From positions 29,269,915-29,333,914 of the forward strand of contig ML677343.1 of the NCBI GenBank assembly GCA_007922305.1: a stretch of DNA of 64,000 nucleotides, written 5' to 3'. The notes beneath the pieces are model-generated. The model made no database searches. It was not told the origin of the DNA and saw nothing but the letters and a program-made list of their open reading frames with translations. Below are positions 34,773 to 47,929 of this stretch, one piece after another; position 1 is the stretch's first letter, and each line of letters starts with the position of its first letter. Position numbers and translations under genes: made by a program. The stretch is from Dermatemys mawii. Lineage: Eukaryota > Chordata > Testudines > Dermatemydidae.

Positions 34773-37700
34773 GAGAATCAGCTTTCAAAAATTTGGCTCA
34801 GTAAAGTCTCCCCCTTTGCAGTTTTCATGATTTGATGCCTCTGGACAATTTTGCCTCCTGTCTAATGCTGAATCATTGTTGCCAAAGGAAACTGTAGGAC
34901 ATTATCCACTAATCTGATGCTTCAGACTCCAGGCCTGTGGTAGCATATTGAAAATATGCTTTCCGAAATGATATACCAAATTACACATTATTTCATTTGA
35001 CAAACAAAGCCCCTCTTGTGGTTAGCAGAATGAATCATGTAGATCATAATTTTGACAGTGAGTACTGAGGTTGAACCGACTGTTTAGACAGTTTCGCTGT
35101 GTATGCATCGCTGTTCCAGTTCAATGCGAGCATATGGCAAATTCAGAAACTATACTTACTGATACCAAGGCACGACCAAAAGTTATAATACTGTTGTTTA
35201 CTTTCACCAGCACTGCACGGAGGAATGCAGCATCGTGAACTTAAATGGCCTCCGGCTGGTCACGTTGTTGTTAATCCTTCATTCAAAGCACACATTGCCT
35301 CCTGGAAATGTCAGGACAAAACCAGGATTGCATCAAACTCTTATACATTGAGTCTAGTTTTTCTCCACTGCAATGGTCAGTCTATTGGACTGAAACTAAA
35401 GGAGGACTCCCAGTGATGCTGCATGATTTGGAGGGATATGGGAGCAAATGGTTATCTATTGATTCCATTCACTTTTTTTAATCACAAAAAAAATCAATTT
35501 CAAGGTCTTCCACACAGGTTGCTCTACCAACTTCCTCCTCTCACTAAACTAGCATTTCCCCTTAATCACTGTCAGGAAAGGCAATCTTTGAGTTTGCTAA
35601 TTCTGTATTGTCTGGCAGGGGACTATAGTGAAGTGGCAACAAAGCTTTTTTAATGGTTGACATTTGGGGTCTCTTCTTTTTCTTTCCCCTGCTCTTCACC
35701 CAGCACATGCTTGTGCTTGCAATGCTGCAACATGTAAAGCTCAAGATGCTCTTGTATTTTGTACTGTCTTCCTTTGCAGTGCCGCTCTGGCTAGATGGAA
35801 CAAGGACACAGTCTAGACCTTCAAATGTTATGAAGAGAATAAACACTCTAAACTTCTCTCCTGAAAAAAAAAATCTGCTGGAGAATAGCCATAAATATCA
35901 TGTTGGCACAGAAATGTTGAAATTCTCCAAAACCAAAAACAGAATTATAACAAGGTGCTTTTCTTCACTTCCCTTCTGTCTGAAATAAGACAGAATACAT
36001 TTGGCAAGACAAATGTAGGGTAGATGTAGCATTGATAGAGTGTGGGATGTGCCTTGCTTAGGGCAACATAAATATGTCTGATGAAGGAAAAATAGGGTGA
36101 AAACAGAAAATGTGCACAACACTTTGTTGATGGACAGCATACCTTTGTGTGACATGTTGGAGAAATTGCTCATCAATAGCTCATTCATGGGGAAAAATAT
36201 GATCATCTCATTAGGGAGCTGTAATGTACATGGATCTGCTTGGTAAGTAATCGTTACACAAGTCAGAGATGTCTGAAAAGAGCTTTGAAATATAGTACCA
36301 GCATTCCTAAGACTGGGAAGTCTTAGAAGATCCAGTCCTAGAAGGGACTGAACATCCTTCATTCCTACTGAAACCAATGAGCATCAAAAGTGCTCAAGAT
36401 CAGGCATTTAATAAGAATGGGCCTGAGTCTCTGATCACACTCTTATTAACAAGGATAAACTACTGGAGTCAATATTTTTTTTACTGGCGTATAAATGGCG
36501 AAGGAAGAATAGGTTAAATATCTATATAGAAAAAGAGAGAGAAGAACCTTGCTGATTTGAATTTTACTCCTCTCCACACCTCTTTATACACATCCAAACA
36601 CATAGACACAGACAATGGCCTCTGCCATTTCTCATCAGAGTTAATAGCAAAGTCCTCATAGGGTCTCTTTTTGAGAAAAATAATGTTATTTTTTTACAAG
36701 ATCAACTACTCAGTTTATATTTGGTTATTGTGAGGTTTTACAGAAATTGTTAAAAATCCACTATACTTGCCAAATGCCAGTGAAGCATCTTTGCTTCATC
36801 TTATTGTGCTTCTCCACATACTCTCACTATCAATAATCTCCAATAACTTCTAATGTGTATTTTCAACCTTTGAGAATTAGCTGGGTTCTATAGACCTATG
36901 TATAAATTAGCCATCCCAGACCATGCCAGGAAAACCCAAGATTTACCATCAAGTAGGCTCCATCTCCATCAAGGGCAGTCCAATAAAAGTCATTCACTTA
37001 TCACACAGGTAGTTTAAACTGGAAAGATTTACAAATGGTTGCATCCTAGCCACTGCTGCTATCTTCTGCTAACATCTATATATATGTTAATGTCTCGGTT
37101 TGGAGAAAAAGTCCTCACTTAATATTTACCTGTGTTAAGTGCCAAAGATATCATCAATGTCTTGAGCCAAAGGCCACTGACATCAATGGCCAGTTTTCCA
37201 CTTGCTTCAATGAGCGGTGCATCGGGACCCAATTGAGTCTATGTTGATACGTGCCTTTGGCAAATTCCAGGGAACAGATTTCATGGCTGCCGCTGAAGTG
37301 TGGATGAAACAAGATCTCTCAAATTTTTGCTCATCTTGGAGTGAACTCAAACATAGAGGTTCCAAACCCCAAACCCCCAACGTATTGCTCAACATTTAAT
37401 TTTGATTTCTCCATGCGATACCCTCCTTGTTGGTACAGGGCCACTACTAATAATGAAAACGCTAGCATCAGCGTGGATCATGGCCCTTCTTTTTTCTTTC
37501 TTTCTTTTTTTTACTCACATAATTTGAAGCATAAGGCCCTATTATTGTCTGGAAGTGCACAATTTATTAGTGTCAGTTTCTCTGCTCTGTTAGTTCAGGA
37601 CCTCGTATAAACTGTCTGTTTCCATATTCTGGAATAGATACAACTTAACTCTTGGTCGGCTTTCATTTTTCCTTTTAGAACTCAAAAGTATTTTGGTAGC

Positions 37701-40337
37701 AATGCAGTAAATTCACATTTGAAAGTTAAACCCCATTTTACTCACTGGTGTTTAACACTACTTCATCCATGCTGACAACTTGCTCTTTCAGCTGGAAACC
37801 TAAAATCACTCCCCTCCACCCTCCGTGACACATAAACCTGAATTAAGGTTTTAGCTTTGGATTGGAACTTTCTAACCAATCAGTAAAAGTACTGCAAAAA
37901 GTCAGTGACTGACTAGGGATCTGATAGTCCTCGCTGTTAATAATGTACAAGTGAAGAGTGACGTTACTGAAGTTAATGGACCTATACTAGAGTTTAAAAA
38001 CATCAGGGAGATGTTTTTTTTAATATGGGTGGGTGACGTTGTTCAGATCAAATTATAACCCATGCAGAATTTTATCTCAGACCCAAACCGAACTATTAAT
38101 CCAATTCCTGATAGGTCAGTTAAGTTGTGCCCAGTCCCCAGTTTCACATGGCTTTCTGGGCTTCTTGATTCCAGCTTTAAAGGAGAAGCAGAGGTGCTGA
38201 AATACAAGGAGAAAGGATATCCTCTTTGTGTCCCTATTGTGACTGGAAAGAGGAAGTACTGGAAATCTTGTAAGAAATCCTGTTCTTATGAGATTTCCAG
38301 CCCCTTTATCCAGATCAGAGACGTCTGAGTAGTTCAGATAAGGTTATTTTCATTGCTTACCTGCATCAAAGCAAACTGCTGAAAGTCTTGAGGTTTGTCC
38401 ATCACTAACTAGTATTCTGCCATGTGAGGGATAAGAAAGAACTAAATCCATTTTTGCTTCTGGAACAAGAGTGAGGCATCCCTGCACTAAAAACATCCTA
38501 AAATAATAGGACTATATTAGGGCAATGTATCCAAAGTCTGTCTGTTTATTTTATCAACTAGAGCTCATACAAGACAACCACAGCTTTCACAGAATAAATA
38601 GTACCACGGATTTTAGACAATGAAACAAAATGTTCAGGACTTCAATGTACCCAGTAAAACAGCCAGAAACCAGAGACAAATGAAAGGCTGTCAGTGAAGT
38701 GATTACCTCTCTTTCTTATCTGGCTTATTTAAATGGGTGCTAGCTATACGTTATGCATCTAATGTATTATATCTGCATCCTATCAAATGACCAGAAGTGT
38801 ACAAAAACTGTTCTCTTCCGTCCTAGTTAATGGACTCTGATTCCACATGATTTGTCATAGCTCTGTCAGGAAGTTTTCCTTCTTGCTTTGGAAGATCTTC
38901 TCTGACTCGAGAGAATGCACAGGTATCCTCTTGTTCCCTTCCAGACTTGCCCGCGCTGTTCCTTTAACACAACCGTCCATCAGGTTTATATTTGTCTTTG
39001 TGGGTCTCTTAACTATTGCATCTGGCAGAATAGGGTGGGATGAGAATTCTGTTTGACTTCCTGGCTGGCAACAAACCTAGCTGAGCTCCATGGAAATACC
39101 AGCAAAAGATTTGTTGCATCCTTTGGTCATTTTCATTGCCATACCATACCTCTGTGCTTCAGAAACTCTTTGTTTATTGTATGCCCTTTCAATTCTGGCA
39201 CTGTCAAAGCTGGGTCCATTAACATAGCATTATTATGATTTATTAGCTGTGCATGGCAAACACAATGTTATGACAGTTGGGCTGAGATTAGTTTGCAGGT
39301 CAGCGTTAGACTGGAACATTTTCAGGTCTGTTTAAAAGTTGGATCAGAGCTCAGGTTCTGGATTGTGGAAGCCCCAGAGGAGGATGCAGGTCTGTGGTGC
39401 TCCTCCAACCCACCCGTATGTCACCTCAGATGAATGGCAAGAAAAACCCACTTGTTAGAAAGCAGAGGTGGGAAAAAAAAGGCCTGTGAGGAGGTTAGAG
39501 GAACAGAGCTCCTTCTCTGGAAACCAGAAGCTCCCCAGACCGAGAGAAAACACTCTCACATTTTCCAGGCCATGCCTAATTTCAAACCTAATTTACAAGA
39601 TCAAAATACCTCAGTGATCAAAAGTAGGTACTTCTTGCATGTTTCTAATTTTTCCCCCCACTCCACTGAAAGCAGTCAGATCGAAATTCAACCAGACTCT
39701 TTTTACATGCAAGAAGTCCTAACAGAGCTTTTTCAAAATTAAAACAAACACATCCAGTGTCTTGCCAGGTTTTAAGTACTTTTTCTTTTTTTGTCAAGTA
39801 GTTGACTCGTTGTTTGTCTGGGGAAGGTCTCGGGCCTCCCTTTCCACCGAGGTGTGTTGACCTCTGAACTACCCAAAAATAGCCCAACTGCGATAATTTC
39901 AACAATATGCTTAATATCTGATCTGGCTTCTGGTTTTCCTCTTAAGTTCTGATGTGTTACATCATGTCACACCAGCCAATGGGACAAAACAACATGTGGC
40001 AGAACTTGAAGATGCTGATGTACACAAAAGGGCTGTGATTTTTAATGGTTTTCCTATTGGAGAATCAAGTACTTTCTTGGCGGGATTGGGAGCGAGGTTA
40101 GTGTTTTGCCCCCCAGCCATCATTCAAATCCATCATCGTTCAACACACACATCCAGTAAATTATTTCAATAAAGCTGTGGTTAGGAGAAGTACGTGTCAC
40201 ATAATTCGCTGCAGCCTCCTGCCTGAGGACTGAACTGTTTATATCATGGCCTTAATTGCTTTTGTGTGTGTGCGCGCTTGACGAAATTCATTTAGAAACA
40301 CAATGATAAAATACTGCACTAAACCACTGATGTACCT
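34773..40337. other. Noncoding DNA, longest stretch without recognised repeats
   Basis: No gene recognised. The longest open frame of the window lies here on the minus strand (35898-36377, 159 codons). It has no recognisable domain, and roughly one frame this long is expected by chance in this much DNA. Weak hairpin-family traces occur near 36420-36500 and 37918-38000. The part at about 39945-40200 is repeat-free and balanced in composition. Confidence 0.45.
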
Positions 40338-40450
40338 AGGCATTGCTATATTGGGACAGGCCAATGGTGCATCTAGTCTGGAATCTTCAGTGGCCATACA
40401 ATTCCCATAACATGTCTAAGCAGTGCAACTGTATAGCCTGGAAAGAAATT
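40338..40450 (-). mobile_element. CR1-like LINE fragment, probable
   Basis: 'ggcattgctatattgggaca', 'ggccaatggtgcatctagtc' and 'atcttcagtggcc' match a remembered reptile repeat found on the reverse strand of CR1-like 3' regions. It may belong with 40812-40960, with the MIR-type unit lying between them. Confidence 0.5.
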
Positions 40451-40504
40451 GTTTCATGGGGGAAGCTTATGGCCTAAACCCTTTCAGAGAGTCAGCAAGA
40501 TCCA

Positions 40505-40758
40505 CGAGCTCAGGAATGCAGGAGAACTAGGGTCTAGTCCCAGCTTTGACACTGATCTATTATATGACCTTGAATAAATCATTTTACTTCTCTGTTCCCT
40601 TTCCCATCCTTTCACTATCATTTTCTGTTTAGACTATACGCTCTTTGGAGCAGCAACTTTCCCTTATTGTGTGTTTGTACAACCCCCAGCATAACCAGGC
40701 CTTGATCTCATTTGGGACTTCTAGGTTTTATTCTAATACAAATAACTAATAATAACAA
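40505..40758 (+). mobile_element. MIR-type SINE with 'GCTCTTTGG' tail
   Basis: The MIR core is at 40505-40600 (GGGTCTAGTCCCAGCTTTGA, then ATGACCTTGAATAAATCATT). It is followed by a tail 'agactatacgctctttggag', 'tgtttgtacaaccc' and 'ctaatacaaataactaataa'. The same tail appears alone at 34151-34211. This tail differs from that of the MIRs at 5572, 19125 and 46686. Confidence 0.65.
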
Positions 40759-40811
40759 TTTGATTATAGCTTGGGTAACTGCATATACTCTTCTCATTCT
40801 TATAATTGTCA

Positions 40812-40960
40812 CATCCTTTTGTTTAATCTTTCTAATCTATTTGCATCAATGATATCCAGTGGCAGTGAGTTCCAAAGGTTAACTACAGACTAAGTGAAAA
40901 ACTTTCTCCAAGTCTAATTTGTTGCCCTTAATGAATAAAAATTGGGCAGACACAGTCTCA
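40812..40960 (-). mobile_element. CR1-like LINE fragment
   Basis: 'ctttctaatctatttgcatc', 'gatatccagtggcagtgagt', 'tccaaaggttaacta' and 'gtgaaaaactttctcc' are the reverse strand of a CR1-type 3' region. The piece at 52450-52625 shares the central 'gatatc', 'tggca-ggagttcca' and 'gtgaaaaa' order. Confidence 0.6.
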
Positions 40961-41849
40961 TTAGTACTAGGTGATTCATTAAAAGCACAATTACACAGGG
41001 AATTCAGCTAATTGGTTGGATAACCCAGGCTTCATTTGTAAAAACAAACCCCTCAGACTTGAAATGCTCAGACTTTTTAGTCATGTACTGAGAAGTTTAC
41101 TTTAAAAGCAAATGTTTAGGTTAATGGGATCCATATGATATAAATTCCTAATAACTTTCCATGGGTGGGCTTATTGAACTGCTTATCATAACAGAAGTCG
41201 GGACGTTTCAAAGGATCTTTTCTTCAGAGACTCATTGCAGACTTTTTTCACCCCAAATCTTTAGGAAATTCAGCTAACACTCCATTGAGAAGATATGTTA
41301 GCTGTCACTCTCATGTCACAATCTGAATGGATTTCTTTTCAAACTTTATTTCTTTTAACCCTTTGGCAGCAGACAATGCCTTTGATAGAGAACCAGAACC
41401 CAGATTTCAATACTAAACTTGGAAAAAAATGTTCTGAGAAGAAGCGCTTATTAAGATGTTGCTACTCAGCCTGGCGATTGTGGGCACTGGGGAAAAGAGC
41501 TGGGTGGAGTGGCATCAGGGTTTGGAGTTTGTCTTTAAAAATTAAAAGAAAAACTCCAGCATCAATGGCAGTTTTTTCACTGACCTTTACAGGTATCAAA
41601 AGAGACACATAAAGAGATTTTGATCACTATCTCTAATTACAGAGAAGAAAGAATCATTACAAACAATTGTTTAAAAAGTCTTTTGAATAAATAACCATCA
41701 GATAGGCTGGTATCCTCTGGATAATCTGATGACATAATTTAAGATTTGGGAAAAGATTAATTTTTGAATGCATGAGTGCAGTCACTATTAAACTAACCAA
41801 GAAGAAACCTCTAACAATTAATAGCATTTACTGTAAAATAGCATTAGAA
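40961..41849. other. Noncoding DNA, nothing recognised
   Basis: The sequence looks single-copy. A 105-codon frame at 41295-41612 has no recognisable domain. Confidence 0.5.
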
Positions 41850-41965
41850 AGATGAGATGGGTGAGGTGTTATCTTTCATTGGACCAACTTCGGCTGGTGA
41901 GAGAGACAAGCTCGAATGTTGTCTCTCTAAAATCCTGGAGCCAACACAACGACAACAAAACTGCA
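41850..41965 (+). mobile_element. 'TTTTATTGGACC' interspersed repeat
   Basis: GATGGGTGAGGTGTTATC, TCATTGGACCAACTTCGGCT, GGTGAGAGAGACAAGCTCGA and the right part TCTCTCTAAAATCCTGGAGC, CAACACAACGACAACAA. Both left and right blocks are kept, so this is a nearly complete short copy. Confidence 0.75.
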
Positions 41966-42010
41966 TATTACAACAGCGTTGAAGGTCTCTGACCTTCTTC
42001 ATGTATCCCA

Positions 42011-42285
42011 GTTAGTGCTGGTTGTAGTTTTTCCATCAGAACATTTTTCTAATGGAAAATTGAGGCTTTAATTGATTTAAAATGTAACATAAAAAGTGTC
42101 TGTTTGTTTTTGTTTTTTAAAGAGAGAGGTGTCAGAAAACTGATTTTTTTCAGCAGATTCTAGCCAAACTTGTTTTTATATTTTTTGCCAATATTTGGAG
42201 TGGGAGTGGCGGAAAGGATAGAGCTTTTGATTTTTCAGTAAAAAGTCAGCATTTGAAAAGGGAAAAAAATTCTTACCAGCTCTTA
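42011..42285. mobile_element. AT-rich inverted-repeat element, 275 bp
   Basis: The left end GTTAGTGCTGGTTGTAGTTT faces a right end reading ATAAGAGCTGGTAAGAATTT on the other strand. CTGGT and the adjacent T-run are shared. The interior contains GAAAA and TTTTC runs. Same family as 46011-46330. Confidence 0.6.
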
Positions 42286-42352
42286 TTCAAATACTGAGCT
42301 ACATTCCCATGTCTAAAATTACTTAATTGGTCTACACTTCTTGCTGGGAATT

Positions 42353-42624
42353 GCAACATTGCCACCTTCAAAAATCTTGAGTGAGGAACCCCCAAAATCG
42401 TGAGATTTATTTAAAAATAAAGAGAAATGTTTTGTCTTTATGTTTGCCTTCTTGTTTTTGAGACTTCAGGGTTCACATTTTCAAGCTTTTCTCTGCAATC
42501 CCAAGGGTGAAAAACTTACTTTTTAAAAAAAATGAAAGGTGAGGTTCTCACATAGTCATGTGACTCCAGGAGCTGGTGCTTTAACAAAAAAAATCAATAT
42601 CAATAAAATCACCAGAGTTGGTAG
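42353..42624. mobile_element. Probable DNA element ending in CCAGAGTTGGTA
   Basis: The left part GCAACATTGCCACCTTCAAA and the right end, reading TACCAACTCTGGTGATTTTA on the other strand, are weakly inverted. The interior includes 'gtgactccaggagctgg' and a T-rich centre. I recall a common turtle repeat of this make-up, but the terminal match here is poor. Confidence 0.45.
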
Positions 42625-45600
42625 GGAAGTAAGTAAGTAAAATGATAGGTGTCAGTGAGGATCTATTTTTGGTATGTAATAGTAATATTGCAAGCAGTGG
42701 TTAAATAGGGGGTTTATCATTCAATTCTTTTAGTTTTAACTGTACAGTTCTAATATTTATACAAAAGAACCTAAGAAAATAAGAGTTTGTGATCATTTAT
42801 ATGAATTTTTCTTCTGACATGCAATAGAATAAGTATATGAGTTGGTGGTTTTTAACATTGTCTCAGCAGGCTATTAGAAAGCTTGTTTTAATTACCTACC
42901 CCTTTAAATAGCAAAGTAGGCAAGTGCAGTGTTGCATGAAACAGCCTTATCGTGTGGATGTGAGGGAGGGGGAGGTGTTTTTTAAAGGACAAGTTCGTTT
43001 TCCTAGTCATCTCTGGGAAAGAAAAATTGTCAACATTATGACAGGTGTGAAAATGGCCATTTGCTTTCCTGGTTTCCTGTTGAACATGTAGTTAGAACAT
43101 TTAAGACACCACAAACTCTTATCATGACTGTTTCAGTATTTATACACAAAATAAACACCAACCATTTAGCATAAACCTGAGTGTCTTAAAAAAATAATAA
43201 GTAAAATATATGGAAGAGAGACCTCCCAGGTGTAGCTCTGCTTACCGAAAGATATTGACTCCGGAGGAAAGATTACAACAGCTAAATATTTATGGTATAC
43301 CTGGGCAATGACTAGTGGGGACATTGTAGAAGTGTGAAAATATCTGAAGACTAATATCAGAAAAGAATTATTTAGGAGGATAAAAATGGAGGGGGGTATA
43401 ACTAGACATGGCATAATTCACTGTCTATTTACATGCTTTTTTCTGAGTTTGTATCAATTTAAATTTTCACCATTGCAGGAAATTATGGGTTTTGTGGGTG
43501 TCCGGCAATGGCAGGTGGGATACTAATGACAGGTGATGCCGAGATTCCAAAAAAATGAAAGCTTTATAACCATTAAAACACACATTGTCAAAGCCACATG
43601 TCAAAATATATACATTAAATAGCTTAAATCAAACTCCAATATGTTCTCAAGCAGCATTGGTCTCACTTTGCTCATTTGTACATTTTGATGATTATCGATG
43701 GAAATAGTCTTTCATCGATTTGTGTGTCTGGTGAAATCCATGTTACCAGCACGTACTGAAAAAAAATCAAATCCTCCCAAGCCGGAGGATAGAATAAAAT
43801 TAAGAAAGAGAAAATGTAAGCTCATTTCAGGCAGAACTTCCTTGCAGAAAGGTCCAGTAGCCTGTGCAATAGTATCCCTGGAGAAGTGTTAATAAGCCTC
43901 ATTGTTCTGAAGGTTCATAAGTACACCAGACAAAACACCAGAAGGGGACAAGTTCATATAGGGATTATTTCTGTAGGTCCTTTCATCTCTAAATTCTATG
44001 ATTCTGTAAAATCTGAAGATAACGTTAGGTATGTTGGGTAGTAAAATGTGAAAGCATGACTCTCCCCTGAATCACTTAATGAAGAACATGGCTTGATGTT
44101 ATAATTCCCTTTCTGAGATATCTAATGGGACCCCAAAGCTTTGTCATCACTAGCTGCAGTTCAAATTAAAATTCACAAGCTTGTGTTTTACACAGCTGAA
44201 GACCCAAGTTGCCAAACCTCACCATCAAAAATAGTATTGGTACTCAAAATTGTTTCCAGGTGGTTTGTTGCAGGTGTAACAGGAGTCATTGTGTCCTCTC
44301 TCTCACAGCATGAGGGATAATGCAAGCCTGATATATAGCAGGATATATAAAACAAGCAGCTGCGTGAGGTAATGGAGTATGTTGGTATGCTAGTTCTCAA
44401 GCATCAACTAAAGTATAAGTGAACCTGACTTTGGAAGTCTCATTCTTGTTCTTAGTGGCCAGCTAAAAACTTCAGAATGCCACCACTTAATATCTTACTG
44501 TTCCTCATCTCCACACAAGAGAAGCTGGATTAGGAATGGCCAGTAGGAAGGCATGTTACAGGAAAGGATTGAGGTACCCTGGCAGAGACATGAGGAGGAT
44601 GCTAGTAGGCTACCTGTCAGCACAGTGGCTAGCTTTGACCAGAAGTATTAAATCCTCCACTTCCTGGGAAGCAAATCCACACACGGTTTTAAAATAAATA
44701 GGAAAACGGGGGCACAAAATGCCAAACACTTTACAGTAGCTTCTTTCAGATCATACTAAGGCTGTTTCACTCCCAGGACTTCTCTCTGTTTCTGGTCATT
44801 TGAGGGATGAGGTTAAAACACTGAATATGGATGCGCCAGCCTCCGTTTAAAACCAGCAAACATCGGTTTTACTTGTCTAGCAGCCCAAAGCGCTGGCCTA
44901 CAAATCTCACCTCTAGGAGGTCTCAGAAGTAACTGAGAGAATTTGCAAGCTGATATTTCTTATTGCTACGCGGTAAGATTACTGTGTTCGTTAAAGGCTT
45001 AAAAGGCTTGGTAAAGCTAGGCTGGAGAGTTAGTGAAAGAGGGAGCAGTGTTTATTGAGCAATAAAAGAAACATTATATTTCACTGCTCAGCTAAACTGC
45101 TCTACAGAAGCAAATCCCCATGCCTTATAATACAGGGTGTAATAAATACTAATACCATAAAGGGGTCTGTTGGAAACAATCAGCAAGGCCCTGTCTCAAT
45201 GTAATCAAGTCTCCCATAAAATTAAGGTCTAGCTTGTGCTCCCTACTTTATTGTCTGACAGTACTGAAAGGCTCAAGGCTCCTTCACTGAGGACATGTTT
45301 GAGTGTCTGTTATGAAGTTCTAGTTGGGTTCACCTCTTGAACGGTTGCACTCTGGTTACCCTCTCTCAGGGACATCTTTCCAGGGACAAGGGTTAGGTTT
45401 CCTTCTAAGGATTAAGCGTTAGGCTCATGTCAACAAGTTGGTCGTGGAGATATAGGGGAAGCAGGAAGGACTTATAAGGCTGGTGGAGAAAAATCCAATG
45501 ATTTTCAGGCAGTAGATTAATCCTGATAATATTGTGTTGGTGTTGGGTCATTTTTTCTAATGAGTCAGGCGGGTCAAGTTCCCCTGCAACCCCAAAGTCT

Positions 45601-46010
45601 GCCATTAATAAAATTAAAAACTCAATCATAATTTCTAACCTCCCCTTGCCCCCTTTCAGAGGCTAAAAGATAAATAGCATGTAAAAATGAAAGCCTCTTT
45701 TTTTTGCCTTTGTAAATATATTCTTATTTTTTCACATTCCTCCCCATAATTCTGAATTGTTCTGACCTTCTCCATGTTGAACTGGGCACAGTGATATCCA
45801 GAACATATGGACTTAATCGTCTGATAGAAGCAGGGCAGTAGTCAAGTTTTTCCACTGACCTTTCACAGAGCAGTCATGTGTATATTACTTATCTGTGTTA
45901 CTGGTTGCATCCACACATCTGTACCTGAGTTGAGCTGGTTAAAAGCCTTTTTCCCTCTGCCAAGTAAAGTAAATAGTCTCATGTTGAGACTCTATATGAC
46001 ATTACAGTTG
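42625..46010. other. Noncoding DNA, no gene recognised
   Basis: Starts with a short (GTAA)n at about 42629-42642. A CR1-type tail at 43964-44009 is listed separately. No exon or RNA gene supported. Confidence 0.5.
43964..44009 (+). mobile_element. CR1-type 3' tail
   Basis: 'taggtcctttcatctctaaa' and 'ttctatgattctg' match the extreme 3' end of CR1 with its ATTCTATGATTCTG repeat unit. Confidence 0.6.
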
Positions 46011-46330
46011 TTAGAGCTGGTTGAAATTTATTCCTTTTTTTTCTCCGAAGGGTTCTTTTCTGAGTTTTGTGTGTGTATGTGCAAAATTTAGCTTTCATTT
46101 GAGATTTTGAGGTTATCCAATAGGAAAAAAAGTTTTCCAAAGTTGAAATAAAACAAGGCCTGAACATTTTTAGCTTTCAAACCAAAAACAGGTTTTTAAA
46201 AACTTAAAAAATTCCTGGATTTTGTTTTTTTCTTCAACAAACTAAAAACAATGTGAAAAATTGTAAATGTAGCATTTTTTTCATTCTTTACAAATTTTGT
46301 ATGAAATACTATTTTCCAACCATCTTTAAT
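46011..46330. mobile_element. AT-rich inverted-repeat element, 320 bp
   Basis: The left end TTAGAGCTGGTTGAAATTT and the reverse complement of the right end, TTAAAGATGGTTGGAAAAT, match at 14 of 19 positions. The interior is A/T-rich and has no coding frame of note. Confidence 0.65.
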
Positions 46331-46685
46331 CATTATTGAACTTCCAGATTATTAATTAGTTTTCTCTAATTTTCTTCTGGTTATGTTACACAAGGTTTTT
46401 CATTTGATGGAAACAAAGGAAGAGATTATGGGGCAAACCATGCTTACTCAAACAAATAATCCAACTGAAGTAAATGAGATTCCTCAGAGGAATTGGATTC
46501 CAATTATATAACCAGTTCTATTTATGTCAGTATTATATTCTGGCTAAAAAAGCTTTTGTAGGTTAATATGAAACTGGAAATCATGAATCTGCCAATGATG
46601 GACCTCCAGATTTAATATTTTTGTGGTCAAAATTTCAGTATATTCATGCCACCCATTTGATTTAGCATGGCTGTAAAGAATAGAA
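46331..46685. other. Noncoding DNA, nothing recognised
   Basis: No feature could be supported here. Confidence 0.5.
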
Positions 46686-46930
46686 TGATAGAAGACAGAT
46701 GGTCTTGTGGATAAGGCAATACACTGAGATTCAGGAAATCTAAGCTCTGTTCCTGATTATATCATAGGGTTCCGGTGTGATCTGGGTAAGTCACTTGATG
46801 GTTCTGTACCTCAGTTTGCCCATGTGTAAAATGGGGTTAACAGTCCCTGCTTCAAAGGGGTATTGTGAGGATAAATTCATTAATGAATGTGAGGGGCTCA
46901 GATACTAAAGTGAAGAGATATATTAAGAAA
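46686..46930 (+). mobile_element. MIR SINE, near full length
   Basis: The head TCTTGTGGATAAGGCAATAC is followed by the B-box-like TCTGTTCCTGAT, the core 'tctgggtaagtcacttga', 'tacctcagtttgccca', 'tgtgtaaaatggggttaa', and the tail 'GGGGCTCAGATACTAAAGTG'. A well-preserved copy with the same tail as 5572-5783 and 19125-19356. Confidence 0.88.
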
Positions 46931-47605
46931 GCCTACAAATACACTGAAACTTGATCTTCTTTCGCAACACTCTACTGGTTATCTTTCCATCTCACATAGT
47001 GACAAGTAGCATCTTAACAATATAGCAGAATCACGTTACATCCAATCTCAAGTGCTTAGAGGAGGAAGGAGTGAGCTGAATCAGTTAAAATAAAGCTTTT
47101 TTCACATTAACAGTTTTATATGTTTCTCTCCAGAGAACTACATTTGATCCATGATGCAACAGCAAATTAAGGTGCTGTTCATTTTATCTTTGAGCCACAT
47201 TTCTGTCAGAGTTTCAATAATGTTTCACTGAGGACAAACCCCAACAAGTGTGCAGGGTAAAAACTTGTTGGGTAGTGGTGGGAGAAAAGAGCTAGTTATT
47301 ATTAGCTCAAGAAGCATTTTTAATCTGACTCATTGGACATGATTCTATTCTCTCTTACATCAGTTTACTCTAGTCACTTCAGTGGATTCACAGCAACATC
47401 TATGAAAGAACACACTTCATTTCTCCCTGGCCTGTAACTTTAAGACAACCAAACTCATTTTACTGGATTTTTTTTAACTCATCTTTAGGATCAGACTAAA
47501 TATGATAAATTTTAGCCATAAAGGAATTTTTTGGAGAAAGTTAGACAGGAAGATATAAAAACAGTGGGTTAAAATAGAATGACTTTTTTAACCTAGCTGC
47601 TTTCA
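46931..47605. other. Noncoding DNA, nothing recognised
   Basis: No feature could be supported here. Confidence 0.5.
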
Positions 47606-47705
47606 CTGTTGGGGTAGCTATATTGATCCTAGGATATGAGAGAAACAAAATGGAAGAGGATAAAACATGAGTAAAATACTATCTCACCCACCTTGTCCCA
47701 CTCTA
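47606..47705. mobile_element. 'TTTTATTGGACC' family, foldback copy
   Basis: The left side 'tagctatattgatcctagga', 'tatgagagaaacaaaatgg' is the reverse complement of the right end of the copy at 52040-52147. The right side 'ctatctcacccaccttgtcc' is the reverse complement of its left block. The central TTGGACC part is missing, which leaves a short inverted-repeat form. Confidence 0.65.
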
Positions 47706-47929
47706 CTTTGTCTTTCAACCTAGGTTTATTATATTTATGGTGTTACCCGAGCTCTGAGAGCACTCATGATCATCACAAATGGAGTTTAAAAGAAACTTAG
47801 CAGTTCACACTTTAGGTGACCAGGAAAATCTTAAAATGCATATTTCCTATTTCTTGTACAATTAAAGTCTCATTTTTAACATTACAGCAACAGTTTTTCT
47901 ATGTTCCCTTATACCACTGTTTCTCTAAG

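Noticed and set aside
35653..35988. 111-codon frame with a hydrophobic N-terminus
   Set aside because: The hydrophobic part comes from TTT/CTT runs. The opposite strand is also open, and no family resemblance was found.
35898..36377. 159-codon minus-strand open frame, the longest in the window
   Set aside because: No domain, no signal of codon bias that I can see, no splice context, and about one such frame is expected by chance over six frames of 64 kb.
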